A DNA stretch of 60,766 nucleotides from Atkinsonella hypoxylon (taxonomy: Eukaryota > Ascomycota > Sordariomycetes > Hypocreales > Clavicipitaceae), in contig JFHB01000188.1 in NCBI GenBank assembly GCA_000729835.1, positions 1 through 60,766 on the forward strand, written 5' to 3'. The position numbers and the translations under genes were made by a program. Below, piece after piece: positions 44,347 through 55,262 of this stretch. How positions within the stretch are numbered: position 1 is the stretch's first letter; each line of letters begins with the position of its first letter. The notes beneath the pieces were generated by a model. That model was not told the DNA's origin. It ran no database searches and saw only the letters and a program-made list of their open reading frames with translations.

Positions 44347-45991
44347 ATGAATCAATCGCGTCCTCGACGCTCTAACTTGGGTATGTTGCTTCGACGAAGT
44401 AAAAGCGGCGATCTTGGCAAAGGCGGCAAGAAGGCCCAGGCTCTTAAGGAGGCCGAGCTGGAACGTCAGCGGCAAGCTGCCAGGCGCATGCCTCCCAAGT
44501 TGCCCGAGTTCGCCAACAATACCGAACGACTGTCGAAGACAATTCCTCACGAGCTGCAGCCTTTCGAGCCTGCATACAGCCTCTTCAATTCGCATCCCGG
44601 CAGCCACTATGCTCGCGCTTCGACCCAGCCTCGCAACTATGTTTCCACTATGGCTCCCCCAGTGCCTCCTATTCCTAACGACACATTCGACCCATTCGCG
44701 CGAACCGAGAGCATGACGCACCGTGGACGATTTAGCTATGCCAGCAGCGCCATCAGCTCCATCAACAGCCCTCGGAGAGTGCGTAGAAGGAAGGATCCTA
44801 CTCCATTCAAGTAAGTCGTCCCTCTCTATTCAGTCTCCGTAAAGGTTCTGAGACCATGACACAATCCTTTATTGCTGCATTGGTGTGGTGGGGTATCTTT
44901 CTTCAACCTTGTCCATGGAGATCTCTCTAACCGGTCGGCGGAACAACAGTATTCTTGTGACTGGAACTCGTGGCGCTGGCAAAACCTCGTTCCTTGAATT
45001 CCTCAAGACTGCACTCGCCTTGCCGCCCAAAAAACGGTCCAAGAAGACGGATGAAGATGACTTTCGACTCCCAGCTCCGGCCTCGGGGAACTTTGTTCCG
45101 CATTTTTTAGAAACTCAGATCGACAGTGAGCGAATTGGGCTCACACTGTGGGACTCAGAAGGTCTTGAAAAGAACTTGGTTGATCTTCAGCTGAGGGAAC
45201 TAATTGCTTTCCTTGAGAGCAAGTTTGAAGAGACTTTCAACGAGGAGATGAAAGTTGTGCGATCACCTGGTGTTCAAGATACTCATATTCACGTCGTGTT
45301 CTTGGTCTTGGACCCCTCGCGACTTGATGGCAACATTACGGCTTCACGCCAGAGAGCAAATGGATCACATGAGGCAGGAGGCTTTGACTCACACATCCGA
45401 GCTCCTGGGGCACTCGATGAGGATCTTGACCTCCAAATCCTACGCAGTCTTCATCGGAAAACTACGGTCATTCCTGTCATCGCCAAAGCAGACACCATAA
45501 CCACCAAGCATATGAACGTGCTCAAGAAATCAGTGTGGGACAGTATCAAGCAGGCGAATTTAGACCCGCTTGAGGCACTTGGCCTGGACGACGATACGGA
45601 TAGCATTGGCTATAGGATCGAAGAGGGAGATGAGGAGGCATATACAGTCGAAATCGTCAGAAAAGAGCCGACCTCGTCGCCGCCGTTGTCGTCAATCTCG
45701 AAACGCCTGTCCAACCATTCTATACGCCGTCAGACGAAAGAAGACGATATTCCCTTCTTGCCTCTCTCCATCATCAGTCCCGATCTTTACGAGCCAGCTG
45801 TTGCTGGACGCCAATTTCCGTGGGGATTTGCGGATCCCTACAATGACGAGCACTGCGATTTCACCCGCTTGAAGGAGGCTGTCTTCTCGGAATGGCGCGG
45901 TGAATTGCGCGAGGCTAGCCGTGAACAGTGGTACGAAGGATGGCGAACTAACCGTTTGAAGTTGCGAGACCTGCCTTACCACCGTCAATGA
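44347..45991 (+). CDS. aspE: Septin-family GTPase, AspE-like
   Basis: Two exons, 44347..44810 and 44950..45991, joined over a 139-bp intron (GTAAGT to AACAG with CTCTAAC branch word); 501 residues. The N-terminal ~150 residues are basic and Ser/Pro-rich. The G-domain starts at the junction: FNILVTGTRGAGKTSF (P-loop), D223-S-E-G (G3), VFLVLDPSRL, and AKAD at 333-336 (G4), all septin-like. The septin unique element appears as GRQFPWGFADPYNDEHCDF. Septins assemble into GTP-binding filaments at septa and hyphal tips; the filamentous-fungus-specific AspE class is the best match because of the divergent inserts and lack of a C-terminal coiled coil. A long acidic Ser-rich insertion (about residues 370-420) lies between G4 and the unique element. 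The subgroup is inference; membership in the septin family is strong. Confidence 0.85.
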
Positions 45992-47497
45992 AGGCAAGGA
46001 CACAAGAATAAAAATATGCCGTGACTTGGGGGCGAAAACCGAGATTATAACACTTCATTCCAGACTTGCATTGACTTACCCATATCGACCAAGCAAGAAC
46101 CTGGATGTTATGGCTCCATAACGAGACAGTGTGGTGCATAACTGCCTCTGGCTTCGACTTTATTATTGGAGTACTTGGTTATTTTTGCAATTTTAAATGG
46201 AAGTGTGCCACCGGAACATTACTCGTTTTGCAGATCGCGACAGACTTTACTCTAAAATTTCTGTTACGAAGAATATTTTTGAGTCTAGTGCCATTCCGAG
46301 CAACAGGGAAACTCTTATCGAGCCATTAAATTTTTTTTTGTCCAACACAGCATATACCGACACGATTGGCTGGGAAGAGGCGAGATACTTCCCGTGGCTT
46401 TTCAATGTTGGATAGGGCGTCAGGTTGGCCCAAGTGCACGTTGAGGCGCTGCACTCCTTTGGGGAACACTAGATGTGCGCGCTTATCCGATAGCTGCTGT
46501 GATGAGATACCAGAGGAACGACCGTTGCGTTGATGCCCACTGGTACTATGACTGGGATTTTCCTTGTTTTACACTCTTCTCATCTTTTCTCCCTCTCACT
46601 GCAGGTCATAACGTGCTTCTGTTTGCTTCCATTATAGGCACACGAGCCAATTTCTTTCATCGGTACTCAATATTCTCTTGCTTGGTATTTGTTCTGTAAC
46701 ATTTGTTAAGAGTGATCGGAAGGATTAGCATAGGAACCAACGAAGGGACACAACCATCCAGGAGACGCATGACCTAGTCGAACAGAAAGTGAAGAAAATA
46801 AACGGCCCCAAAAAATAATGTTAGGGAGGTTTAAGGGGCCATGATGGCCACTTCTCACTGCTAAATAGGTGTCAGTCAGGATTGGGCTGCTGATAGATCG
46901 GCCTTTGAGAATTGAGCGTTGGATGATGAGCCTGTAGAGTAGTGAATTTCAATCTGTCTTTTCCGCACATGTGCGTTTTGGTTTGCAGCTAACTGTGGCA
47001 AACATGGTATTCATAACATGGTCGTGTATGTATCACTTGATGCTAACACGATGGCCGAGTTTGAAGCTTATTCTGAGAAGGATTTGCGCCCGGAGTCGTA
47101 GCAATAAGTGATTCCATAAGTATGAATGCATGTGCAGTCTCGAGTATGACAATTGCGCGTGGGAAAGAGCTCTACGATGCTTGTAGGACCGACTTGTGAT
47201 TGGAGTCATGTTGGCTTTAGAACTCGGGCTGTTGTATATCAAACGTCGACTCTGTCGATTCTGCACCCACCGCCAATAAAACTGAAACTAAATACTCCGA
47301 TTTGCTTCGTACCTGCTCACTACCAGACTATCCCAACCCAAGTCATGAACTCCATTCTATTCCGTAGGAAAGCGGGTATATCATAATCATATCCACGTCA
47401 GAATGAAAAGCACCTACTCGTACAAGAAAGAATGAGATGAATAGAGAAACCGGCATGCTATTTGTTCTTTTTTTTTTTTCTTAAACCATGAACTCAG
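45992..47497. other. Convergent intergenic interval, 1.5 kb
   Basis: This lies between the septin stop and the opposing Myb/TRF-like stop. No gene is supported, though two short plus-strand frames (46105-46415) are open. A T11 run sits near 47470. It probably contains both 3' untranslated regions. Confidence 0.45.
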
Positions 47498-49699
47498 TCA
47501 GACAATGATGTCAGTGTTGATGACATGCCCGTCTTTCAAGTCCTTCTCCCTTCGAAAGGGATTCTTCCCCACCTTCATGACCTTGTCGAGTTCTTTCTTA
47601 CCGAGCAGGACGGAGTCGAAGGCGGGAGGGAGGACGACGTCGGTCATGAGGAATTCGACCTTTAGGTTACGCGCCTTGTCGCGGTAGGCCTGCTGGTTGC
47701 GGGGGTAGTCGAACTTGTCGCTGTGCTCCTTCTCGATGAGGGCCCATGCGGCGTTCGTGCGGGCCACGAGCTCTACGAGGACGGCGGCGTCGTGGTCGGA
47801 CCAGGGGTGACGCTGCTTGGAGAGCGCGTCCGTGGAGGAGGGGGCGAAGGAAGATGCTGGCGTGGTGGTGGCGTAGGAGCTGGGTATGTTGCGAGCGCGG
47901 GCGCGGGCGCGGGCGAGGGCTTCCTCCTTTCGCCGTCGCACGTTTTCCAAGTCCGGCTGGGTGGGATCTGTGGATAGAGGGGGATGGGCGTGTTCTTGGG
48001 GACGGAAACTTGGTACCGGTGGTGGCATGGAGCTGGGTGGTCGTCTTTGTGTGGTGGTGAGGCGCTGGCGTTTGCTTTCGAGCCCGGTTTTTGCTTTGAG
48101 CTGGGCCCGTTGCTGATCTGGGTTCTGGCTGTGGCGATGGTCTGTCTGGAAGGCATCATCATCATCGTCGTCCTCGTCGCTGTCTCTTGCGCTGCGTGCT
48201 CTCTTGTTTCGGGAGGCGCTGGAGCTTGCATTGTAGTCGCTCCCTACTAGGAGAGTCCTATTTCCCATACTGCAATCTGACGGCGCTGTAGGTGGTGCTC
48301 CGGTCCGTGCTGTGTCTTCTCTACTCAGAGCTGCTGAATCCCGAAATGCGACTGGCTTTCCATCGAGAAGGGATCGCCGTCTGTTCAGTAAGATTTCTAA
48401 ATTAGCCATACAGATAGGGGACAAGGCCTAATCGTGAATAGCTGGTGAGAAAATCATGCGTGAGACTTACTTCTTTTCGGTGGCTGGCCTACGGATAATG
48501 GTCTGGGTCTCCGTCTGAGAATCAGGCCTGGACTCGAAATCTTCTCGGCAGTCTTGATAGTGATCTTCCGTATCAGCTAGGCTGTCAACCTGCATCTCGC
48601 CAACATTTTCTGCATAGTTCAACGCATCGTACTCCTGCATGCACCAGCTGCGGAGGTTTCTGAGCAGTTCTTCCAGCGGGAACTCGCGGCGGAGTGTGCC
48701 CACACCATGATGCAGCTTGTCCCCGGACGCGAGTCTGTACAGGTGCTCTGTTCTTTGTGAGATTTCAGCATATTCCGGCGTATTTTCGCCGATAGAGCTG
48801 ATACCAGCAAGATGTTTGAACGGCCCCGAGACAAGAAGACTGGCATAGTCGTCGTTGCCGTCGTCGATGCAGAAGACTGATGCAATGGCTTTCCGAGCGC
48901 CGCCCTTTTCATTCCGAGCCGCTAGCCGCTCGATTAACAGGCAGGTACGAATACTCAGCGCGAGCTTGAAGTGCTGCTGAACATCGTGAGAAGAACTCAA
49001 AAGCATCGGGAATGCCGCGTCCAAGTGAGCAAGAAAGGATCCTACGTCTTCAGCGTCACCATCCTCATAGCGCTTGATGAAGTCGAGAACAACCACTTGG
49101 TTTGCTAGCTTGAGGGCCTTGATAAGAGGGCGCGTATCCGTCTGCGTACGCCGCGCATAATTCGTCAGCCATGTAAAATCAATGAATGGTGACTCGGGAT
49201 CCCACTGCGTAAACGTGTCTACGTTGGCGCGGAAAATACAGCGCTTCGCCTTGAGAACGGTCGCAAACACGCTGATCTCGCCATCTCCGTTGTTAAGACG
49301 GATTTTGAGCTCATTGGTAGACCTTTTGAGATCAGGTAGGAGAGAGATCATGATTTGATACTGCTCGCGCTCGCTCGGACCACCAGCTTCGTCCCTTGCG
49401 TCCAGCTTCTGCTGGGTGACGGCGCGATCCTCAGTTTGGTCCTCGCTATGGTCGCTTTCTTCATCGTCAGGCCCGACGGGATTGGTTGCTATGCTAGCCA
49501 CACTTCTCGCGTCCTTTGGAGCACTCCGGATGGGAATTGGGTCGGCGGAGAGAGAGCCCGAGGCCAGCTTCGAGCGACGCCCCTCGGCATCTTGTATTGA
49601 TTCAGAAGTGATAGGAGGCGTCGCGCTGGAATCACGAGCGTCGGACCCAGCCTCGTCGTCCGATTTGGCCGGTTGGCGTCTTTCCCTACGCAGTTCCAT
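47498..49699 (-). CDS. Myb/SANT protein resembling TRF/Taz1-type telomere-binding factors
   Basis: Two exons, 49699..48471 and 48380..47498, 90-bp intron; 703 residues. The acceptor GAACAG at 48381 is the only one nearby that joins in frame to the phase-2 donor. Residues 1-110 are acidic and disordered. Residues ~110-330 form an all-helical block (MISLLPDLKRSTNELKIRL, PLIKALKLANQVVVLDFIKR, FKLALSIRTCLLIERLAARN) of the size and character of a TRF-homology domain. A Ser/Arg/Pro-rich linker with a run of Asp follows. The C-terminus (~598-655) reads RHPWSDHDAAVLVELVARTN then AYRDKARNLKVEFL: a Myb-like repeat whose third helix resembles the telobox VDLKDKWRNL pattern. The helical-plus-C-terminal-Myb architecture matches TRF1/2 and fission-yeast Taz1, which bind telomeric repeats as dimers. 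I infer a Taz1-like telomere factor; the TRFH part is unproven. Confidence 0.65.
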
Positions 49700-49886
49700 C
49701 GCGTCGTGGACGTGAGGACTGATGAAATATGTACAAGATCAAGCAAAACTATATGCCTGGGAAGAGAGGAGAGAAAAGAAAGGGAAAGGGGCGTATTGAA
49801 AAGCCCCTGAGGCTCGGGCCAGGTGCAATGACGGCTACAATTACGTGAACTACACGAAGCTATTCACTGACCCTGGATCTTTAAAT

Positions 49887-49892
49887 CACGTG
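49887..49892. promoter_or_regulatory. CACGTG E-box palindrome
   Basis: A perfect CACGTG four bases before the telomeric repeat block, 188 bp upstream of the Myb/TRF-like ATG. It is a typical bHLH binding word; use here is inferred. Confidence 0.4.
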
Positions 49893-49895
49893 ATA

Positions 49896-49914
49896 TAACC
49901 CTAACCCTAACCCT
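49896..49914. promoter_or_regulatory. Telomere-type repeat (TAACCC)x3 in promoter
   Basis: Three exact tandem TAACCC units, the TTAGGG telomere repeat of filamentous fungi read from the other strand, about 200 bp upstream of the start codon of the Myb/TRF-like gene. Three perfect units exceed what other sites in the window show. Confidence 0.8.
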
Positions 49915-49929
49915 GCCCCGTTTGGTCGA

Positions 49930-49953
49930 TGAGTCATGAGACGAGTCATGAGA
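49930..49953. promoter_or_regulatory. Direct repeat with GCN4/CPC1-like TGAGTCA
   Basis: GAGTCATGAGA occurs twice (49931-49941 and 49943-49953). The first copy is preceded by T, giving a perfect TGAGTCAT. This fits cross-pathway control binding sites; function is inferred. Confidence 0.45.
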
Positions 49954-50618
49954 AGGCGCACAGTCGTGCCAGCTAGTCCCCGGCTTGGCGTCATGCCGAT
50001 CACCTTGCCCAGGGCCCTGGTGATTGGCTTATCTGAAGTGCCGTACCGCCAAGCGCCCTCTCTTCGCGTGAGACAACGTGGCTATACCTGGTCGGGTATA
50101 TGCTACTTTTGATATGTAACCGAAAGTACGCAGATAACGCAGCGGCTAGCAGCGGCTACTAGAAGGGAAGAGATAGCTATGCACATACGGAGTACAGTCG
50201 CACCATTGCATTATTTTGCAAATCTACTTGCAGGGATAGTTTAAGCCAATTAGATATCAGCTTAGAAATTGGCAAGATATAGAGTGGAAAAAGTAGATAC
50301 TTTTACTTAGGGGTAAATTATGTAGAGAAATAAGTCTCTGCGGGGTATACCTCTCCAACAGCGGTAGTCCACGCAGTTCCTATACACCAATTGCAGCTGT
50401 TAGCGAGACCCTAAAAGTGGGACTAGTAGATTTGCAAAATAATTCAAGGGTTGGTGTGAAGTTTTTTTTTTTTTTTTCTATGGAGAGTTGCATGAAATTG
50501 CACGAATTTCTGCAATGATGCTGCATCAAAATGCAACAAAAACGCGTATTTGGGAGAGCCCGCATTATCCTTAAATAGTTTAACACTGTGCACGGACCTG
50601 CCTACTAAAATAAGTGCC

Positions 50619-50634
50619 TACTCCGTGCGGAGTA
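50619..50634. repeat. TACTCCG/CGGAGTA inverted repeat
   Basis: Seven-base perfect arms separated by TG. A member of a palindrome family seen also at 5306-5333, 43619-43635 and 53724-53736. Confidence 0.75.
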
Positions 50635-52885
50635 TGTACAGTTGTACATAATTAGAGTGCTAGGCCAAAGATCCTAGACCGGTCAGAGTAATATGATGTG
50701 CAGGCATAAGCCAGTCTGCTGCAGAGCATGATGGGAAGAAGTGCTGCAGATCACGAGAGAGCACTTGACCATGGCAGAGAGGGTGCAGCTTAACTTTTTT
50801 TTGGTCTCAGAGCGTGTGAATTGGATCCAGGATGCAACTCTGTAGAAAAGAGGTAGGTGGGTACCCGGTACCTAATAGTGGACAGACCAGACATCAATCT
50901 CTTCTGTTTCCGGCCTAGTTGCTGCTCGCTTACCTGGGTACCTACGCAAGGTAACTGCCTATCTACCAGGTAGGGTATTCAAATATCCGCACTGCGCATT
51001 TACGAATGAAACAGCTACCAACGTTAATGGCTTCCTCTTCCCAGCCGAGCCGAGCGTAACCCTACGAGCCCACTTCAGTCCTCGGTATCCACCGCAGCGA
51101 AAGCCGAAGGATAAGGTAAGTTGCCAACACGTGCAAATGATCAAGTCAAGCTTTTGCACCAAAGCCAATATCTCATATGTACAACACGGAAGTGCCGCCC
51201 CTATTGATAATTACCACGTCATGGTGAGACAATGCAGACAAGGACGTGTTTTCTTTTTTCCTTTCTTGGATAGTATCGGCTGCTGGCCCAGGATCATGTA
51301 ATTGATTCCACAGCCGGGGCATGTGATAAGTTACAGGATACCCATCTATACCTTACATCGTACGTCTGCCCGTCCTGTCCTGCGATAAATCGTGCGTGAT
51401 ATGTGATATACTAACATGTACACCGTAAGCTCACCCCATTTTCTTGTCGGCCGGCCTCATAGTTCATCTACATATGGCGTCTTGCGTCGCTCGGGATTAT
51501 CAGGGCCGTGCCGTGTTTCGGACACCTCCCGTTGAAATGAAATGCCGACCAAGGGATCGAGCATGAGTAAAAAATTCTTTCATTCTGGCGCCATCCCCTC
51601 CCTGCACGTTGGTCTTAGTCGTTCGGCTGTTATCATCCTATCTGCCTTTCCTCCAGGTGGACTTCTTTTGTGTGGAGACGACAGGCTAATCTTGGCCCAA
51701 GACGCCGACAAGGCAAGCAGAACGCATGGAGAACAAGCAGACGTGCAGACACGACGCATATGGTTTTGGAAGATGGGTGCCAGGTGGCCACATGAAAAGG
51801 AGAGAAGGAAAAAGACGGACACAGACGCATGATGGATGGATAGACCCATAAGACTCATCTCAGGGGTGTTTTTTTGGAACATCCGTGATTTGAGAGAGGT
51901 CTAGGTGGCCTGTTAGTAACAGGAAAGACAATATCGACGCAAGCCACGGCATTCCGCTCGTGGATTTAGCTAGCATACGATCTTTATCCGAGCAATCGCA
52001 ATCGCAATCGCAACTGCCACATGGCCGGTATCCCCCAGCCGTAGGGCTCAAAGGAAATTGCGTTACAACCCTTACCTCAGATGCCGAGTTGAGGACGAAT
52101 AGGCCCACAAACGCCATCAGGAGGTATACACTGTACAGATAGATTGCCGAGCTGCCAGGATAGGGCGATGCTATTCTCGGTGACGGTGTCTGCCGATATG
52201 GATGGCTTTCTGGGGACTTGATGTGCACAACAAACCAACCCACACAAACCAAGCGGGTTCTCTTACTGCGTCGAAGAAGCCTGCCAGGCTACTATGGAGG
52301 AGGATAAGCATTAGCCGGACAATCAGCCAAGGGGACAATCCCATGTATTCCGTATGTCAGTATGTCAGTATGTATATATGTGTGTATGTATAGATGTATA
52401 CATGCATATATCGTCTATATGTATCCATGTATCACCATGTGCTTGCTTGGCTGAGCTACTGTTTTGGCCCTGCTGCAGATTGCAAAAAGCAGAGGAGGAA
52501 CTTGGAGAGATCGGCGTGGACGCGGGTCTGGGTCTGGGTCGTGGTCTGGGTCTTGTTCTAGAACAGAACGGAGTCGGAGATTTTGCTTCTCGCGTCTTGG
52601 GAGACAAGTTACGGTGAAATGGGATCGATGACGACGAAGGCCAATCGGGGAAGCATCGGTAGCGAAGACATCATGAGTGCAATCATACCCCAGAAGGATG
52701 ATGGCGGGCGCTTCTGCAGGGGACGATACAAGATTGGGAACGCATGATGTTGTGCCAAGGTGGACTGATGAGCGCGCAGACGGGTGGTGAGCTAGGGTTA
52801 TTCGAGCTGTGCGTGCAGCAACCTATTATTAATTACAGTCGACTGGTCAGTCAGTTGTAGCGACGGAGCGACGCAGGCACGCAGA

Positions 52886-52912
52886 CGCAGACGCAGACGC
52901 AGACGCAGCAAC
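52886..52912. repeat. GCAGAC hexamer repeat
   Basis: Four or five CGCAGA units in a row. Confidence 0.85.
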
Positions 52913-53062
52913 GCTCTCAGACAGTTTCTGGATTCTGGATGGATGGTGGATGGAGTGGCCGGGTCACAGGTCCCCCAATCTCAGCCTCAGCGGCCCGATA
53001 CCCCCGAGGCCCCAAACCCCGAGATCCGAGCTAGAGTTCGCTATGGAAGGAAGCTACGGCGC

Positions 53063-53112
53063 AGGTGCAGGTGCAGATGAAGGAGCAGGTGCAGGAGCAG
53101 GTGCAGGCAGGT
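53063..53112. repeat. GCAGGT-type hexamer repeat
   Basis: Imperfect GCAGGT/GCAGGA units, about eight copies. Confidence 0.8.
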
Positions 53113-53819
53113 GTGCAGCCTTGCCATGCAACCATTCGAATCTTAGACACAAGACATCGTCGACTTGCCGTGTTGCTGGCCCAGCGGTTCCATGTGCTTA
53201 CCGTAAGGGTATTTGTTCCATGGTCAGCAAAGGGACATACGTACATACATACCTACTGAAGGTATGTATGTGTATGAGCTCCTCTCCTCGCATTTCTCTG
53301 GTCGTGGGAATTTAATCAATGTATGTATGTATGCTACCACTGCGGCGAGAACCCAGGCGCGAGCCCCCCCTCCCTTCCCTTCCCCGGGTCCAGGCAAAAG
53401 CTCAGGCAATGCCGTGAGCTTCGCCTCATTGGCACATGGGAAGCTTCCAGGCTGAGAACATATAAATATTAATCAGACCTGACACTGCCAAAAAAGGGAC
53501 TACTGACAAGACTGTATTACCGAGTGCGTACCCACCCCATCTCCCTGAGAACCCTGAAGGCTTCATTAAAACGAACAAAGTTGGGATTAGTTACCCATCT
53601 CCACGGACCCCTTGTTGGGGGCGGCGAGCTAGAAATACAGGACCATTGGTGCAAGTGCAGGGCAGGGATCATGGAGTATCTGTCCGAACATGCCGATCAT
53701 AAGTACTCAAACTTCTATTTCAGTACGGAGTACGGAATAGAGCATACTGTAAACACGCTGCTCACACGCTGGCCAAGTTGCCTCGTAGTGGAACGCGTGA
53801 TTGGCAGACGATGCCTGTA

Positions 53820-53912
53820 GGCACGTAAGGCACGTAAGGCACGTACGGCACGATACATACATACATGCCTGAAGCCTACCAGGTACCTCGCCTTGCCTTG
53901 CCTTGCCTTGCC
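53820..53912. repeat. GGCACGTAA, CATA and CCTTG tandem repeats
   Basis: Three adjacent short tandem blocks: four GGCACGTA-type units, ACATAC units, then five CCTTG units. Confidence 0.8.
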
Positions 53913-54474
53913 GTTTTGTTCTCGAGGGGATAAGCATGTGCGGAGTATTGCACGCACAAATTAGGCAATGCCGACAGTCATGAAGCCCGGCATTCCTCTG
54001 TGGGTGCGAATATGGATGGATGCATTGTCCAGATGGTAATATCACCCTGTCTCGCGCCACCGCATCCTCATATACTGACGGGACAATTCCGCACCGCTCG
54101 GCGATGTTGTTGTTGTAGTCATGTAGGCAAAAAGGCGGTCTTGAGCCGGTCCTTGTCTCAGTCTCGATGGGAAAATGCGAGATGCTCGCTGCAGACGATA
54201 TTGCAACTTTGTGTGTGTAATTATGTGTCACACCGTCTTGGACGGTGACGGTGATGGGACTTGAAGTCTCTCGCGACCAAGTCTTTTACGGATGAGGCCG
54301 ATAGCCAAGCCAAATCCACCGGTGCCGATCTTGTGGTGACAGCTCGCCTGGGATCCGTGGGAAGCCGGGATCCGAAAAGTGAAACAGTGCCCTGTTTTCT
54401 AAGCCGGCTTTGAATGCTGTAGTCGGCCGATGGGTTCTGGCGCTGCATCCTGGCAACTGGCACAGGTCCAGGCA

Positions 54475-54535
54475 CAGGCACTGACACTGACACTGACACT
54501 GACACTAACACTGACACTAACACTGACACTGGTAC
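54475..54535. repeat. ACTGAC hexamer microsatellite
   Basis: About nine units of ACTGAC/ACTAAC, with AGGCAC units before them. Confidence 0.88.
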
Positions 54536-54707
54536 AGACAGGCTGGGCGCTATCACAGGCATTGCCATGTACAGGCACTAGCCATAGGCAACAACTCCAG
54601 TCTGACAGACACAACAGACACAGTGAGTGACCCAGACACAGTTTGAATCGACCAGACAGACATGCATCACCTTGCTCATAGCAGCCAGCTGGCGCCAACC
54701 ATGTCGG

Positions 54708-54760
54708 GGCTAGGTACCTAGATACCCAGCCTACCCTAGGTAGGTACCTGGTACGGGCAT
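54708..54760. repeat. AGGTACCT/TACCTAGG cluster
   Basis: Self-complementary block of GCTAGGTACCTAG and CCTAGGTAGGTACC words, similar to the block at 37111. Confidence 0.75.
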
Positions 54761-55262
54761 CACTCACTCGCTGCTGCCGGCTCAGTGCCGCCCCTCAAGT
54801 TGGCTCCTTCCCTTCCCTCAACTTCAAGTAAGTTACCTGCCGTTCCCATCGGGCCAGCCGACTCGCCTTGTTCACCTCCCTTGTTCTCTCTATGCCATGT
54901 ACCTGGACTGCCTGGACTACCGGGACCTAGAATGTATGCACTCCGTCACTCCGTCACTCCGTAATCCGTGTCGCAGCTCTTCTCCCATTCCTTGCCACTG
55001 TTTTTCACGTGTTTGCAACCTGACAGCCTGCCAGAGGAGGCGACACGGCCGAACCGTATGATATTTCCTTTTATGCCACTCACATTGCCAAATATCCTAA
55101 ATGCGTCCCGAGGATGGATCCAGAATCTCATTGCTTCGCATGTCCTTATATCTTCCTTCCTTCCCCGTTCCTCGTCCTCTCTGTGCCGACACAGCTGCGA
55201 CCTCAAGTCCATGATCTCGTCTGCTCTCCGCCATATATGCGAGCAGGCATTCACAGTCCATC

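Larger units (their letters stand above)
49700..55262. other. Gene-free interval of 5.5 kb between two Myb-domain genes
   Basis: The longest stretch without a gene. The first 300 bases form the Myb/TRF-like promoter with a telomeric repeat and GCN4-like sites. The rest carries many simple repeats (52352-52410, 52886-52912, 53063-53112, 53240-53340, 53820-53912, 54475-54535), AGGTACCT clusters and CGGAGTA palindromes. Open frames here track repeat units on both strands and are not genes. I see no tRNA or rRNA. Confidence 0.45.

Noticed and set aside
52950..54260. Several 60-170 codon frames on both strands
   Set aside because: They are driven by microsatellites and change frame across repeats; no conserved segment.
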